A model generated the notes under the pieces. It worked only from the letters and a program-made list of their open reading frames with translations. It was not told the DNA's origin and ran no database searches. The position numbers were made by a program, and so were the translations under genes. Positions 1 through 8,458 of a stretch of DNA of 64,000 bases are shown in pieces. The stretch covers positions 1 through 64,000 of the forward strand of contig NZ_BMIR01000005.1 in the NCBI RefSeq assembly GCF_014642655.1. The letters are read 5' to 3'. The stretch is from Pullulanibacillus camelliae (GTDB lineage: Bacteria > Bacillota > Bacilli > Bacillales > Sporolactobacillaceae). Numbering within the stretch: the first letter of the stretch is position 1; every line of letters starts with the position of its first letter.

Positions 1-352
1 CAGGAGCCTTTTAACAAATCCCAAGCCCAACGGAACAAATAACCCCCGAAGTTTCCAAAAAGGGAACAAATCCGAGGCTTAAGCCTCCGAATCCAGGAGT
101 GAGCGCAACAAAAGTCAGAGGTAAGTTAACAAATGCGGGTTCTAAATTAACAAAAGACAGGAGCCTTTTAACAAATCCCAAGCCCAAAGGAACAAATAAC
201 CCCCGAAGTTTCCAAAAAGGGGAACAAACCCGAGGCTTAAGCCTCCGAATCCAGGAGTGAGCGCAACAAAAGTCAGGGGTAAGTTAACAAATGCTGTTCA
301 AAGGATCAAAACATGCTAGCAGTTTTAACAAAAGCTAAGCCATTTTAACAAA
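1..352. repeat. 157-bp tandem AACAAA repeat array, left block
   Basis: Two and a partial copies of a 157-bp unit; the word caggagcc recurs at 1 and 158. Each unit holds six AACAAA words (in the first copy at 13, 34, 65, 107, 128 and 149) and a perfect palindrome GAGGCTTAAGCCTC. Because 157 is not divisible by three and 31-bp steps break any frame, the reverse-strand open frames here are not genes. The block ends just upstream of the NERD gene. Its function is unknown. Confidence 0.9.
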
Positions 353-421
353 ATAGAAAAAAATGAAGGATTATTAATAAATTTGTAGAAATTTTATTTA
401 TATTGCTTATAGGAAGGAGTA

Positions 422-1402
422 ATGCTATTGATCAAAAAGCAGCGTTTTAAATCTCAAAAGGTTCAAGCTTTGGATGCTTTACTTAGATGTCTTCCGGAAA
501 ACCATAGAAAACGCTTCCTTATCCAATCAGACTATAGTAAATATTGGAAGGGATTGCAGGGAGAGAGGAGTATTGATTATGAATTAGCAGATTTACCTAC
601 AGATGGTTATGATATTTATCGTGATGTTCGTTTAGTTTCTGATAGTTATACTTTTCAAATTGATTTATTAATATTAACTCCATATTTTCTTCTCATTATA
701 GAATCCAAAAATTTAAATGGGATTGTCCATATCGATAAAACCAATCAATTTTTTCAGATTATTGAAGGAAAAGAAACTAAAATAAGTAGTCCTCTTCATC
801 AAGTTCACCGGCAAGTTTTCAGACTTCAGAAATGGATATTGTCACACGGAATTCCCCATATCCCCATTAAATGGTTTATTGCTTTTACCAACCCAACAAT
901 GACTATTAGAAATGAATCTAATGATTATGAGATTGTTCATAATATTCTTCATGCAGAATCATTAACTGATACTATTCGTTCCCTCGCTTCTACTTTTCAA
1001 AAAAAATCACTCTCCAAAAATGAGCTCAACAAAATGCACCAGTTTATATTATCAGAGCACAAACCACCAACAACAGATATTCTTAACGATTATAATATTT
1101 CAATTCAAGACTTCGAAAAAGGTGTACGTTGTCCCAAATGTAAGAAGTCGCTCATGAGAATAAGCAGATTAATTTGGTATTGTGATCATTGTGGGCACAA
1201 ATCAAAAAATGCGCATGTTCAAAAAATAAACGATTACTTCAGCATAGTTAATTCACAGATTTCAATTCAAGATGGGGGAGAATGGTTAAATATTTCTTCA
1301 AGGCATGTTATAAGAAAACTATTCTATTCAATGAAATTAGTAGCAAAAGGGAATACAAGAAATAGGGTATATGTTCCTCCTGCTTCAATGAATGTGAAGT
1401 AA
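422..1402 (+). CDS. NERD domain protein with C-terminal zinc ribbon
   Basis: A 326-residue protein. Residues about 45-150 fit the NERD (nuclease-related) domain: a GLQGERSI start, a DVRL strand, then QIDLLIL and the acidic-lysine motif IIESKNLNG. Known NERD proteins are inferred to act on nucleic acids, but their activity is mostly undefined. Near residue 238 a CPKC...CDHC zinc ribbon follows. The start has a strong aggaaggag ribosome site. The gene is AT-rich and lies alone between two blocks of the same 157-bp repeat, which suggests insertion or transfer. It is not part of the neighbouring com/fla operons. Family assignment is fairly secure; function is unknown. Confidence 0.8.
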   Translation: MLLIKKQRFKSQKVQALDALLRCLPENHRKRFLIQSDYSKYWKGLQGERSIDYELADLPTDGYDIYRDVRLVSDSYTFQIDLLILTPYFLLIIESKNLNGIVHIDKTNQFFQIIEGKETKISSPLHQVHRQVFRLQKWILSHGIPHIPIKWFIAFTNPTMTIRNESNDYEIVHNILHAESLTDTIRSLASTFQKKSLSKNELNKMHQFILSEHKPPTTDILNDYNISIQDFEKGVRCPKCKKSLMRISRLIWYCDHCGHKSKNAHVQKINDYFSIVNSQISIQDGGEWLNISSRHVIRKLFYSMKLVAKGNTRNRVYVPPASMNVK

Positions 1403-1495
1403 ATAGATGTGAGATGTTGGCAATCGTGCAATGATTTTAGTAAAAAATTCCTATGTGAATTTAAAATACGAGTTTCTTAATTAAAGTATGAGCGT

Positions 1496-2035
1496 AACAA
1501 AAAACCCTTACAAAATACAAAAGCCAGTTTCAAAGGAACAAATGGCACGAACATTTTAACAAAAACCACGAGCGAAATAACAAATAACCCCCGAAGTTTC
1601 CAAAAAGGGAACGAATCCGAGGCTTAAGCCTCCGAATCCAGGAGTGAGCGTAACAAAAGTCAGGGGTAAGTTAGCAAATGCTGGTTCTAAATTAACAAAA
1701 GACAGGAGCCTTTTAACAAATCCCAAGCCCAACGGAACAAATAACCCCCGAAGTTTCCAAAAAGGGAACAAATCCGAGGCTTAAGCCTCCGAATCCAGGA
1801 GTGGGCGCAACAAAAGTCAGAGGTAAGTTAGCAAATGCTGGTTCTAAATTAACAAAAGACAGGAGCCTTTTAACAAATCCCAAGCCCAACGGAACAAATA
1901 ACCCCCGAAGTTTCCAAAAAGGGAACAAATCCGAGGCTTAAGCTTCCGAATTCAGGAGTGAGCGCAACAAAAGTCAGGGGTAAGTTAACAAATGCCGGTC
2001 GCAAAGTAACAAAAAAGCGCGACCATTTTAATAAA
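1496..2035. repeat. 157-bp tandem AACAAA repeat array, right block
   Basis: About three more copies of the unit found at 1-352; caggagcc recurs at 1703 and 1860, 157 bp apart. AACAAA or one-base variants lie at 1537, 1558, 1579, 1610, 1652, 1673, 1694 and 1715, so the steps are 21, 21, 31, 42, 21, 21 and 21. The unit at 1703-2016 is nearly identical to that at 1-157, which indicates recent amplification or conversion. Bases 2036-2354 hold nothing recognisable apart from short AT-rich spacer. Confidence 0.9.
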
Positions 2036-2354
2036 AGCGAGTACCCAGGCCCCCTTTTGATATGATTTTCTAAATCACACACTAAGGTTACACACTGTAA
2101 CGCTTAGCCCTCCTAATATGAATTTTAAAACCACCCATTAAGATGCGCGCCCCGGCGTTAGCTCCCTGACATGATCCTTCAAATCACGCATTAGGTGCAT
2201 CCACTCCCGCAAGTTGAAAGTCAGAATTGTCTTTATACTATTATCCCCTCGCTAGAGAGTGGCAGTGAAAAGCTGTATAAGCTGACAGTACAAGATAGTA
2301 ATGCATCTGTCCGCTACTTCATGTAGAATAGAAGAAAGTGACGAAAGGAGTTTA

Positions 2355-3209
2355 ATGATGGCTAAAATAGCGTTAGCATGCGATAGTGCGGCTGACATAC
2401 CGAAAGAAGCGGTTGCTGCCCACAATATTCATGTCCTTCCTCTTACGGTGATTTTTGGTGAGGAAGCGTTGAAGGAAGGGGTGGATATCAGTGTTGAAGC
2501 CTTTTACGAAAGAGTGCAAGCAGAAGAAACGCTGCCGACAACCTCGCAACCACCGCTTGGAGAATTTGTCGCTTTGTATGAACAGTTAGCTGAAGAAGGC
2601 TATGAAGATGTCATCTTCGTTACTCTTGCTGCAACCATTAGTGGAACCAATCAGACAGCACAGACTGCTGCAACAATGGTTGACGGCATCCGCGTGCATG
2701 TTTTTGATTCACAAATTGCTACATATCCAGAAGGGTTTTATGTTCTAGAAGCGGCGCAAATGATTGAGCAAGGACAGGATGTGCCGGCGATATTGGAGCG
2801 GTTAGAGTCGATTCGCACTCGAGGTATTGAGGCGTATTTTATGGTCGATGATTTAAATCATTTGCATCGTGGCGGTCGTCTCACTGGTGCCCAAGCCTTT
2901 ATCGGCAGCCTTTTAAGAATGAAGCCCCTTTTAAGCTTTGAGAATAGTGGGATACATCCGAAGGAAAAAATTCGTACAAAGAAAAAGGCGATTCAGCGCC
3001 TTAAGGAAATCTTTGCTGAAAAATATACAAAAGATAAACCGATTCGAATGGCGGCGTTACATGCCCATTCCCCAGAGGATGCTGAGGCCTTTAAAGCATG
3101 GGTGAATGACGTTTACCCAGAAGTGGATATTATAACGACTTCAATTGGACCGGTCATTGGTACACATGTGGGGACCGGGACAGTGGCCATTGTTTGGTAC
3201 GAAAAATGA
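2355..3209 (+). CDS. DegV family fatty-acid-binding protein
   Basis: A 284-residue DegV-family protein. The N-terminus reads IALACDSAADIPKE, the DegV signature, followed by LPLTVIFG and a TTSQPPLGEF segment that lines the lipid pocket in the family. DegV proteins bind fatty acids and in Gram-positive bacteria can serve fatty-acid kinase (FakB-type) function. The start at 2355 (ATGATG) follows gaaaggag; the open frame extends upstream to 2301 but lacks a ribosome site there. It overlaps comFA by four bases, as in the B. subtilis yviA-comF arrangement, suggesting co-transcription. Confidence 0.88.
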   Translation: MMAKIALACDSAADIPKEAVAAHNIHVLPLTVIFGEEALKEGVDISVEAFYERVQAEETLPTTSQPPLGEFVALYEQLAEEGYEDVIFVTLAATISGTNQTAQTAATMVDGIRVHVFDSQIATYPEGFYVLEAAQMIEQGQDVPAILERLESIRTRGIEAYFMVDDLNHLHRGGRLTGAQAFIGSLLRMKPLLSFENSGIHPKEKIRTKKKAIQRLKEIFAEKYTKDKPIRMAALHAHSPEDAEAFKAWVNDVYPEVDIITTSIGPVIGTHVGTGTVAIVWYEK

Positions 3210-4774
3210 ACCTACAAAAGTTAAAATGGAGAGTCTGGGAGAAAGGACGTGCCCTTTTTCCCAAGCTTCCTTTTCCTCCTACAGCTCCTCCTCCAATCCC
3301 CTCAGCCTTTTCCTTTACTCAACCTTTTCAGAACACCACCGCTAGCTACTATCATCCACTAAATTCTAAGTATAGATTTGATGTCAATCTACAGGCCTTT
3401 TTATCAGGACGGCGTTTGCGATTAGAAGCATTAAAAGACTTTCCGCCTGCTTTGTTAGATGATCATTTCCAGCACGGGTATTTAACCGTTGAATCCGCCT
3501 TTTTCCAAAAGCAAGGAGCCTGGGTATGTAGACGCTGTGGACAACCTGTAACTAAGGAGCTGTCTAGCTACAAATGTGGGCGTTGTGGCGAATGGTGCTA
3601 TTATTGTCGGTACTGTTTAACACTTGGTATCTTGAAACAGTGCTCGCCCCTTGTATCATGGAGTGGGCCTCCGGTTCCAATAAAAGGTAAAGTGATACGT
3701 CCGCAATGGAAGGGGGAACTGACGTCACTCCAACAGCATGCAGCAGAGCAATTGGTTGCCGCTGTTCGCAAAAAAGAAAACTTTTTACTTTGGGCAGTTT
3801 GCGGATCCGGGAAAACAGAAGTGCTCTATCCAGCAATTACGGAAGCAATAAGAGAAGGCTTGAGGATCGCCATCGTCGCCCCTCGTACCGACGTTGTCAT
3901 TGAATTATCCAAACGGTTAAAGCGTGTCTTCGCTGAGGTTCCCATCAATCTTTTATATGGAGAGAGTCCCGAACATTTCCACCCTGCTCCCATCACATTA
4001 GCCACAACCCATCAGCTCCTCCATTTCTACGATTATTTTGATTGTGTGTTTATTGATGAAGTGGATGCTTTTCCTTTTCATAATAATGACATGCTTCACT
4101 ATGCCTTGCATCAGGCAGCCAAGACCCCTGCCCCTCACTTTTATTTAACAGCCACACCTTCAAAAACGTTAAAAAGCGATTATCGTCATGGAAAAATAAA
4201 GGGGGTGAGGATTCCGATTCGCTTTCATGGTCATCCATTGCCAACGCTTCGCTTCAAGTGGATTGGCTCTTGGAAAAAGCAGCTTAATAGTAAACGCCTT
4301 CCCAAGAGATTAAAGGATTGGATGAACCAACAGCTCAAAAGCGGACGCCAAGCGTTTTTATTTGTACCTTCTATTGAAACATTAGAGCAGCTTGATCCTC
4401 TGGTCAGTAAAATGAATCACTTGATCGTCTCCGTTCACGCCGATGATCCTGAACGTCATCAGAAGGTAGAAGCGTTTCGTCAAGGAGAGATACGCCTCCT
4501 TGTGACTACGACGATCTTAGAAAGAGGGGTGACCATTCCAGCCTTAGATGTTGCTATTCTTGGTGCAGATGCTGTTATCTTTGATGAACGTGCGCTCGTA
4601 CAGATTGCTGGGCGGGTGGGACGAGCCGCCGATTATCCGGATGGATCGGTCATTCTTTTTCATCACGGGATCACTCGCCAGATGCAACGCGCTAAGCAGC
4701 ATATTGAGAACATGAACCGTTTAGCATTCGACAAAAATAGCGTGAAAGCATCAAAAAACAAGAAATTTCCCTAA
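3206..4774 (+). CDS. comFA: ComFA competence DNA helicase/translocase
   Basis: A 522-residue superfamily-2 ATPase that drives single-stranded DNA uptake through the ComEC channel during transformation. A four-cysteine-pair zinc module lies at about residues 107-137 (CRRCG, CGRCG, CYYCRYC). Walker A CGSGKTE is near residue 200, the DEVD box near 282, LTATPS follows, and the helicase C-domain ends with TTTILERGVTIP and QIAGRVGR. ATG at 3206 overlaps the DegV stop; an in-frame TTG lies 12 bases upstream. The N-terminal 50 residues are proline-rich and the least certain part. It is the first comF gene, but the next gene is not comFB. Confidence 0.93.
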   Translation: MNLQKLKWRVWEKGRALFPKLPFPPTAPPPIPSAFSFTQPFQNTTASYYHPLNSKYRFDVNLQAFLSGRRLRLEALKDFPPALLDDHFQHGYLTVESAFFQKQGAWVCRRCGQPVTKELSSYKCGRCGEWCYYCRYCLTLGILKQCSPLVSWSGPPVPIKGKVIRPQWKGELTSLQQHAAEQLVAAVRKKENFLLWAVCGSGKTEVLYPAITEAIREGLRIAIVAPRTDVVIELSKRLKRVFAEVPINLLYGESPEHFHPAPITLATTHQLLHFYDYFDCVFIDEVDAFPFHNNDMLHYALHQAAKTPAPHFYLTATPSKTLKSDYRHGKIKGVRIPIRFHGHPLPTLRFKWIGSWKKQLNSKRLPKRLKDWMNQQLKSGRQAFLFVPSIETLEQLDPLVSKMNHLIVSVHADDPERHQKVEAFRQGEIRLLVTTTILERGVTIPALDVAILGADAVIFDERALVQIAGRVGRAADYPDGSVILFHHGITRQMQRAKQHIENMNRLAFDKNSVKASKNKKFP

Positions 4775-4780
4775 ACAATA

Positions 4781-4808
4781 TAAAAAATATAGTAAAGGAG
4801 TCCGATAA
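4781..4808 (+). promoter_or_regulatory. sigma-D promoter before cheX-like gene
   Basis: TAAA at 4781-4784, 16 bases, then TCCGATAA at 4801-4808, matching the sigma-D consensus TAAA-N15-GCCGATAT with two mismatches. It lies about 80 bases before the CheX-like start and puts that gene in the motility regulon. Confidence 0.65.
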
Positions 4809-4888
4809 ATATAGTACTAGAGATAACTGAACTTTTGTCAAACGAACCAGTAGGGATGACAAGGGAGAGGTGTAAAGGAGACTAACGC

Positions 4889-5344
4889 ATGTCAGTAAAA
4901 GAATCTACACATATTACAGAATTGCTCAACGCGACTATTAAGTCCATTAATAATGTCATCACAATGGGCAATACCATCTCAAAGCCGGCAATAGTAGAAC
5001 ACACTCTTCATTTGAATTATGGTGTGCTCATTGGCTTTGTTGGAGAAATAAAAGGAAAATTGATTATTACCGGAGAGCTAGAGGTCTTTTCAATGATTGG
5101 CGAAAAGCTGTTTGGCATGCCACTTGAAGGGGAAATGCTCAAATCCTTTACTGGAGAACTTGGAAACATGATTGCGGGAGGGATTTCAACAGATATTGGG
5201 AATCAAGGTGTTGAGATTGATATTACTTCTCCAACAATCATCGAAGGAGATTCAGTCCTTTCTGGTTATAAAAAAGGGATTCAGCTTCAAGTCCAATTAG
5301 ATGAAGCGCATCACTTTGAGCTGAGCTTGCTTATCGATGATTAA
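4889..5344 (+). CDS. CheX-like chemotaxis phosphatase
   Basis: A 151-residue protein resembling CheX/CheC-type CheY-P phosphatases. The key helix carries GELGNMIAGG around residues 89-98, giving the E-x-x-N pair used for CheY-P dephosphorylation in CheX, and beta strands such as KGKLIITG fit the fold. Some family members only bind partners rather than hydrolyse. The start follows gtaaaggag. It sits exactly where comFB lies in B. subtilis, between comFA and comFC, and has its own sigma-D-type promoter. The substrate is presumably a CheY-like receiver encoded elsewhere. Confidence 0.78.
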   Translation: MSVKESTHITELLNATIKSINNVITMGNTISKPAIVEHTLHLNYGVLIGFVGEIKGKLIITGELEVFSMIGEKLFGMPLEGEMLKSFTGELGNMIAGGISTDIGNQGVEIDITSPTIIEGDSVLSGYKKGIQLQVQLDEAHHFELSLLIDD

Positions 5345-5368
5345 AAATCATAAATAGGAGGCGAGGAG

Positions 5369-6088
5369 ATGGCACAGTGTCTTTGGTGTAATAGGACTTA
5401 CAGCCCTTCCTTGAACTGGGAACGGCTCTTTGACTTAGAAGCACCAAAAAATCTTTGTCGTCGCTGTTGGAATAAAATAGAGAGGCTAGAGGCACATCCT
5501 CCACTTTGTTCTCTCTGTGGAAGAGCTTTGGCAGGTCTTGAGGCGCATTTTATCGTCAAGGATTACTGCCTGGATTGTTATCGCTGGGAGAAAGGAAGCT
5601 TTCAAGGCCTCTTACGTCGAAATTACTCGCTTTATCACTACAATCCTTTTATGAAGGCTTATATTACTCGGCTGAAATTTCAGGGAGATGCGGTCTTAGT
5701 TATGCCGTTTAAGAGAGCCTTTCGCAAGGCTTATCAGCAGCATTTTAACCATTATCTCCCTGTTCCTATACCTATTAGTCCTCAGCGCATGCAAGAACGG
5801 GCCTTTAATCAAGCGGAACTCCTAGCCCAGCTTCTCCCCAAATCCCCGTTAGAGCTATTGAAGCGTGTAAGTCAATATCGAAAACAAAGTCAAAAGACAC
5901 GACGGGAACGCACGCTTTTCCAAGAAAATCCTTTTGAGCTTATCCAACCACTTCCCACAGCGTTGTTAAACCCCTCCATTGTACTCATCGATGATATTTA
6001 TACAACTGGTGCGACCCTGCGTCAAGCCGCTCTAGCTTTACAGCCACTCAAGCCCGCCAATATCACTTCACTTACACTTCTTAGATAA
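5369..6088 (+). CDS. comFC: ComFC phosphoribosyltransferase-like competence protein
   Basis: A 239-residue ComF family protein needed for full natural transformation; ComFC binds ComFA and single-stranded DNA in studied species. N-terminal cysteines form a zinc finger (CLWC, CRRC, then CSLCG and CLDC up to residue 71). The C-terminal half is a type I phosphoribosyltransferase fold with the PRPP-loop motif VLIDDIYTTGAT near residue 210. The start follows ggaggcgaggag. Length and motifs are normal. Confidence 0.92.
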   Translation: MAQCLWCNRTYSPSLNWERLFDLEAPKNLCRRCWNKIERLEAHPPLCSLCGRALAGLEAHFIVKDYCLDCYRWEKGSFQGLLRRNYSLYHYNPFMKAYITRLKFQGDAVLVMPFKRAFRKAYQQHFNHYLPVPIPISPQRMQERAFNQAELLAQLLPKSPLELLKRVSQYRKQSQKTRRERTLFQENPFELIQPLPTALLNPSIVLIDDIYTTGATLRQAALALQPLKPANITSLTLLR

Positions 6089-6262
6089 AATTTCAGAGAA
6101 CAAACTATAACCTAGACTATTCATAGAAGTTCCCAAAACACAGTAAAAAGGCTTATCTATCAAGTGATTTATTCTGAATTTCAACGCATCAACTAAATGA
6201 AAAAGTCCGTTTCTGATAAGGTTAAAACGACGAAGAAATAACCATCAGAAAGGATTCTTATA

Positions 6263-6695
6263 ATGGCTCCTTTACCGCAAATAACGCTTGATTTCAATCG
6301 CCAAATTAAATTGTTAAATGATCGCCGGGTATTCCGAAGATGATGCGGCTGATCATTTGACGAATGATCCTGTTTTTACACAAGTTATTGGAACAGAGGC
6401 GTTGGCCTCTCAACCGAGTTTACCTCGCTTCTTTCGGCGATTTGATGACCAATCAATTGAAGGGTTAAATCAAGCCAATCAAGAGCTTTTAGACAAAGTC
6501 CATCAACATAGAGCGCCAGAGGCACTCATTTTGATTTGGATTCCACCCATGCTGATACAGAAGAGGCCACTTACAATAGCCATTACGGTACGGTTGGCTT
6601 TCACCCTTTGGTAGCCTTTGACGGCATGACAGGTGATTTTCTAAAGGCTCAGCTGCGTCCGGGGAATGTCTACAGCGTATTCAAAGGCTCAAACT
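6263..6695 (+). pseudogene. IS1380-family transposase, truncated and frameshifted
   Basis: Three consecutive frames together read as the N-terminal third of an IS1380-type DDE transposase: MAPLPQITLDFN at 6263, then IAGYSEDDAADHL after a shift near 6318, then LDSTHADTEEATYNSHYGTV after a second shift near 6530. The first catalytic Asp (in DLDST) is visible. The reading stops near 6695 where an unrelated GC-rich element begins; the rest of the transposase is absent. No clear terminal inverted repeats were identified. It is an inactive relic. Confidence 0.8.
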
Positions 6696-6700
6696 CGAGT

Positions 6701-6829
6701 GATTGGAGCGTATGGCGGGAGACTCCTACGGGAACAGCACGTGTCCGAAGACCCCGCAGGAAGTGTCTTTCTTCCGAGGAGGCTGAGGCCGTGCCCGTGG
6801 AAAGCGAGCATCCTGGAGCGGAAATCACC
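6701..6829 (-). repeat. GC-rich interspersed element, copy A
   Basis: About 130 bp, read on the minus strand as cgctccagg...gctcgctttcc...gcctcctcgg...gcggggtctt...gtaggagtctc. Related copies occur at 52981-53060 and 57541-57680, with fragments at 57785-57830 and 62254-62295. It is non-coding, GC-richer than its surroundings, and interrupts the transposase remnant. Confidence 0.65.
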
Positions 6830-7017
6830 TGCCCGTGCTATACCCAATTTCAACATTTATTTTGGCATCAAGGGAGAAGTATGCCCAAAAACAGATAACT
6901 TTTTAGTGCACGATCATTTTATTGCTTCATCGCAGTGACTTTCTCAATATTATTCCTAATATAGTTTGGTCTTGAACTGAAATCTCGTTTTTCTTTGAAG
7001 GATGAATAAATCAGGTA

Positions 7018-7045
7018 TAAAAGAATGTCACAATCTCGCCGATAA
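7018..7045 (+). promoter_or_regulatory. sigma-D promoter before yvyF
   Basis: TAAA at 7018-7021, 16 bases, then GCCGATAA at 7038-7045, one mismatch from the sigma-D -10. It lies about 45 bases upstream of the yvyF start. Confidence 0.7.
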
Positions 7046-7092
7046 ATACCATAGAGTTATTGCTCATTTTAAGAATAGAGGAGTCAATACGA

Positions 7093-7494
7093 ATGGCTGA
7101 ATTAGCAAATTGTAAAAATTGTGGGAAGTTGTTTGTCCGAACAACCTCAGATATATGTCCTGCTTGTCATAAAGAAGATGAAAAGAAGTTTCAGAAAGTC
7201 TATAAATTTATTAGCAAACGTGAGAATAGAGAAGCGACGGTTCAAGAGCTCCACGATACGACTGGTGTTGAGGAAAAGTTAATTTTCAGATGGATTGAAG
7301 AAGGGCGTCTTTTAGTGAAAAACTTTCCGAACCTCTTTTATCCTTGTAGCTCATGTGGCGAGCCGATCCAAAGTGGAAGATTATGTGAAAATTGTGCCAG
7401 CAAAATAAAAAGGGACCTCGAAACCTATGAAGCAGATGCTTCAAAAAACCAAGACGATCATGACCACTACAAAACATATAAATTAGATCGTTAA
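7093..7494 (+). CDS. yvyF: YvyF-type flagellar operon zinc protein
   Basis: A 133-residue member of the YvyF family found at the head of Firmicutes flgM operons. It begins with a CKNCGKLF...CPACH zinc ribbon, has a helix-turn-helix-like middle (VQELHDTTGVEEKLIFRWIEEG), and a second CSSCG...CENC ribbon near residue 100. This suggests a small regulator, but no target is established. Start at 7093 was preferred over an upstream in-frame codon at 7060 because gaggag precedes it. It is followed by the flgM promoter. Confidence 0.85.
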   Translation: MAELANCKNCGKLFVRTTSDICPACHKEDEKKFQKVYKFISKRENREATVQELHDTTGVEEKLIFRWIEEGRLLVKNFPNLFYPCSSCGEPIQSGRLCENCASKIKRDLETYEADASKNQDDHDHYKTYKLDR

Positions 7495-7504
7495 AAAGTC
7501 CTAT

Positions 7505-7531
7505 TAAAGTTAACGCGCACCCAGCCGATAT
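7505..7531 (+). promoter_or_regulatory. sigma-D promoter before flgM
   Basis: TAAA at 7505-7508, exactly 15 bases, then a perfect GCCGATAT at 7524-7531. This full consensus match lets sigma-D drive its own anti-sigma factor FlgM. Confidence 0.85.
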
Positions 7532-7656
7532 ATAGTGTAGAAGCACATATATTCGGGACATGCTATACTAGAGATAGTATCTAGAATTACAGGTCTTTTT
7601 GCCTATATTTTTATGAATAGAGTGTTTAAGGACGCTGTAATGTGAGGTGAAGAGCA

Positions 7657-7950
7657 GTGAAAATTGACCATACGAATAGAGTACAGGCGATGAATCCATA
7701 TAAGATGCAGCAGGAGCGTTACCAAAAACAAACGGAACAACAACCTGCCAAAGCAAAGGATCGTGTTGATATTTCCAAAGCAGCGAAACAGATGCAAGTT
7801 GAGAGCCCAGTGACAGCAGCTCGGACGGAAAAGGTAGAGGCACTGCGCAAACAGGTGGAAGCTGGAGAATATCAGGTTAACCACAAAGCAGTGGCGGAAA
7901 AATTTCTTTCTTACTGGCAAAGCTTAGGGAGCATAAATAAGCATGATTAA
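7657..7950 (+). CDS. flgM: FlgM anti-sigma-D factor
   Basis: A 97-residue FlgM. It holds sigma-D inactive until the hook-basal body is complete. The N-terminus MKIDHTNRVQAMNPY and the central KDRVDISKAAKQMQ segment are typical; the C-terminal half forms the sigma-binding helices. The GTG start at 7657 follows gaggtga at a good distance. It overlaps flgN by eight bases and has a perfect sigma-D promoter upstream, consistent with the usual feedback loop. Confidence 0.92.
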   Translation: MKIDHTNRVQAMNPYKMQQERYQKQTEQQPAKAKDRVDISKAAKQMQVESPVTAARTEKVEALRKQVEAGEYQVNHKAVAEKFLSYWQSLGSINKHD

Positions 7951-8428
7951 CACACTCATTCCAATCATCGAAAATATGATTGCTCTCCATCGGCAATTTA
8001 ATCAACTCGCCATTGAGAAGACTGACGTCATTAAAGATGGCAATATCAAACGATTAGATAAAATCATTAATAAAGAAGAAGGACTCGCAAGACAGCTGGA
8101 ACAGTTGGAGAAACAACGCTTGCAGATCATTTCAGACTTTCAAGGCTCTGAGCAAACCGATGTTGGTTTTTCTGCACTTATTGAGCAGGCTCCTGAAGAT
8201 GTTCAACCCACATTGCAAGCACTCCAAGAGCAGCTGACCAAGGAAGTTTTTTTATTGAAGCAGCAGAATGATCTCAATCAAGAGCTGTTAAAGCAGTCGC
8301 TCGCTTGGGTCAATATGAACCTTAATCTACTAGATCCTGGCTCAAAGCCGGCGACCTATGGACATCCTGGAACAACAGCAAAACCACAACAACCTACTGC
8401 ACGTTCACGCTTTGACTCTAAGGCATAG
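7943..8428 (+). CDS. flgN: FlgN flagellar export chaperone
   Basis: A 161-residue FlgN-family protein, the cytoplasmic export chaperone for hook-filament junction proteins FlgK and FlgL, which are encoded next. Nearly all helical, with long coiled stretches (residues 30-70 and 85-130). The C-terminus is proline- and threonine-rich. It starts inside the end of flgM, so translation is probably coupled. Confidence 0.88.
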   Translation: MINTLIPIIENMIALHRQFNQLAIEKTDVIKDGNIKRLDKIINKEEGLARQLEQLEKQRLQIISDFQGSEQTDVGFSALIEQAPEDVQPTLQALQEQLTKEVFLLKQQNDLNQELLKQSLAWVNMNLNLLDPGSKPATYGHPGTTAKPQQPTARSRFDSKA

Positions 8429-8458
8429 GATATCGATGAAGAAATGAGGCGCTAAACC

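Larger units (their letters stand above)
6089..7017. other. intergenic region with IS remnant and interspersed element
   Basis: This stretch between comFC and yvyF has no intact gene. It contains the decayed IS1380-type transposase (6263-6695), a GC-rich interspersed element (6701-6829) and about 190 bases of plain spacer. Confidence 0.7.

Noticed and set aside
1-2035. CRISPR array
   Set aside because: The unit is 157 bp and almost wholly repeated, with no unique spacers and no cas genes.
1556-2082. Three overlapping reverse-strand frames of about 70 codons
   Set aside because: They are spaced 157 bases apart and are simply translations of the non-coding repeat; the 31-base step breaks the frame.
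3145-3345. Ser-rich 66-codon frame at the degV-comFA junction
   Set aside because: It is a shadow frame of the overlapping degV end and comFA start.
6536-6938. Separate small genes at 6536-6898 and 6666-6938
   Set aside because: They are pieces of the frameshifted transposase running into the interspersed element.
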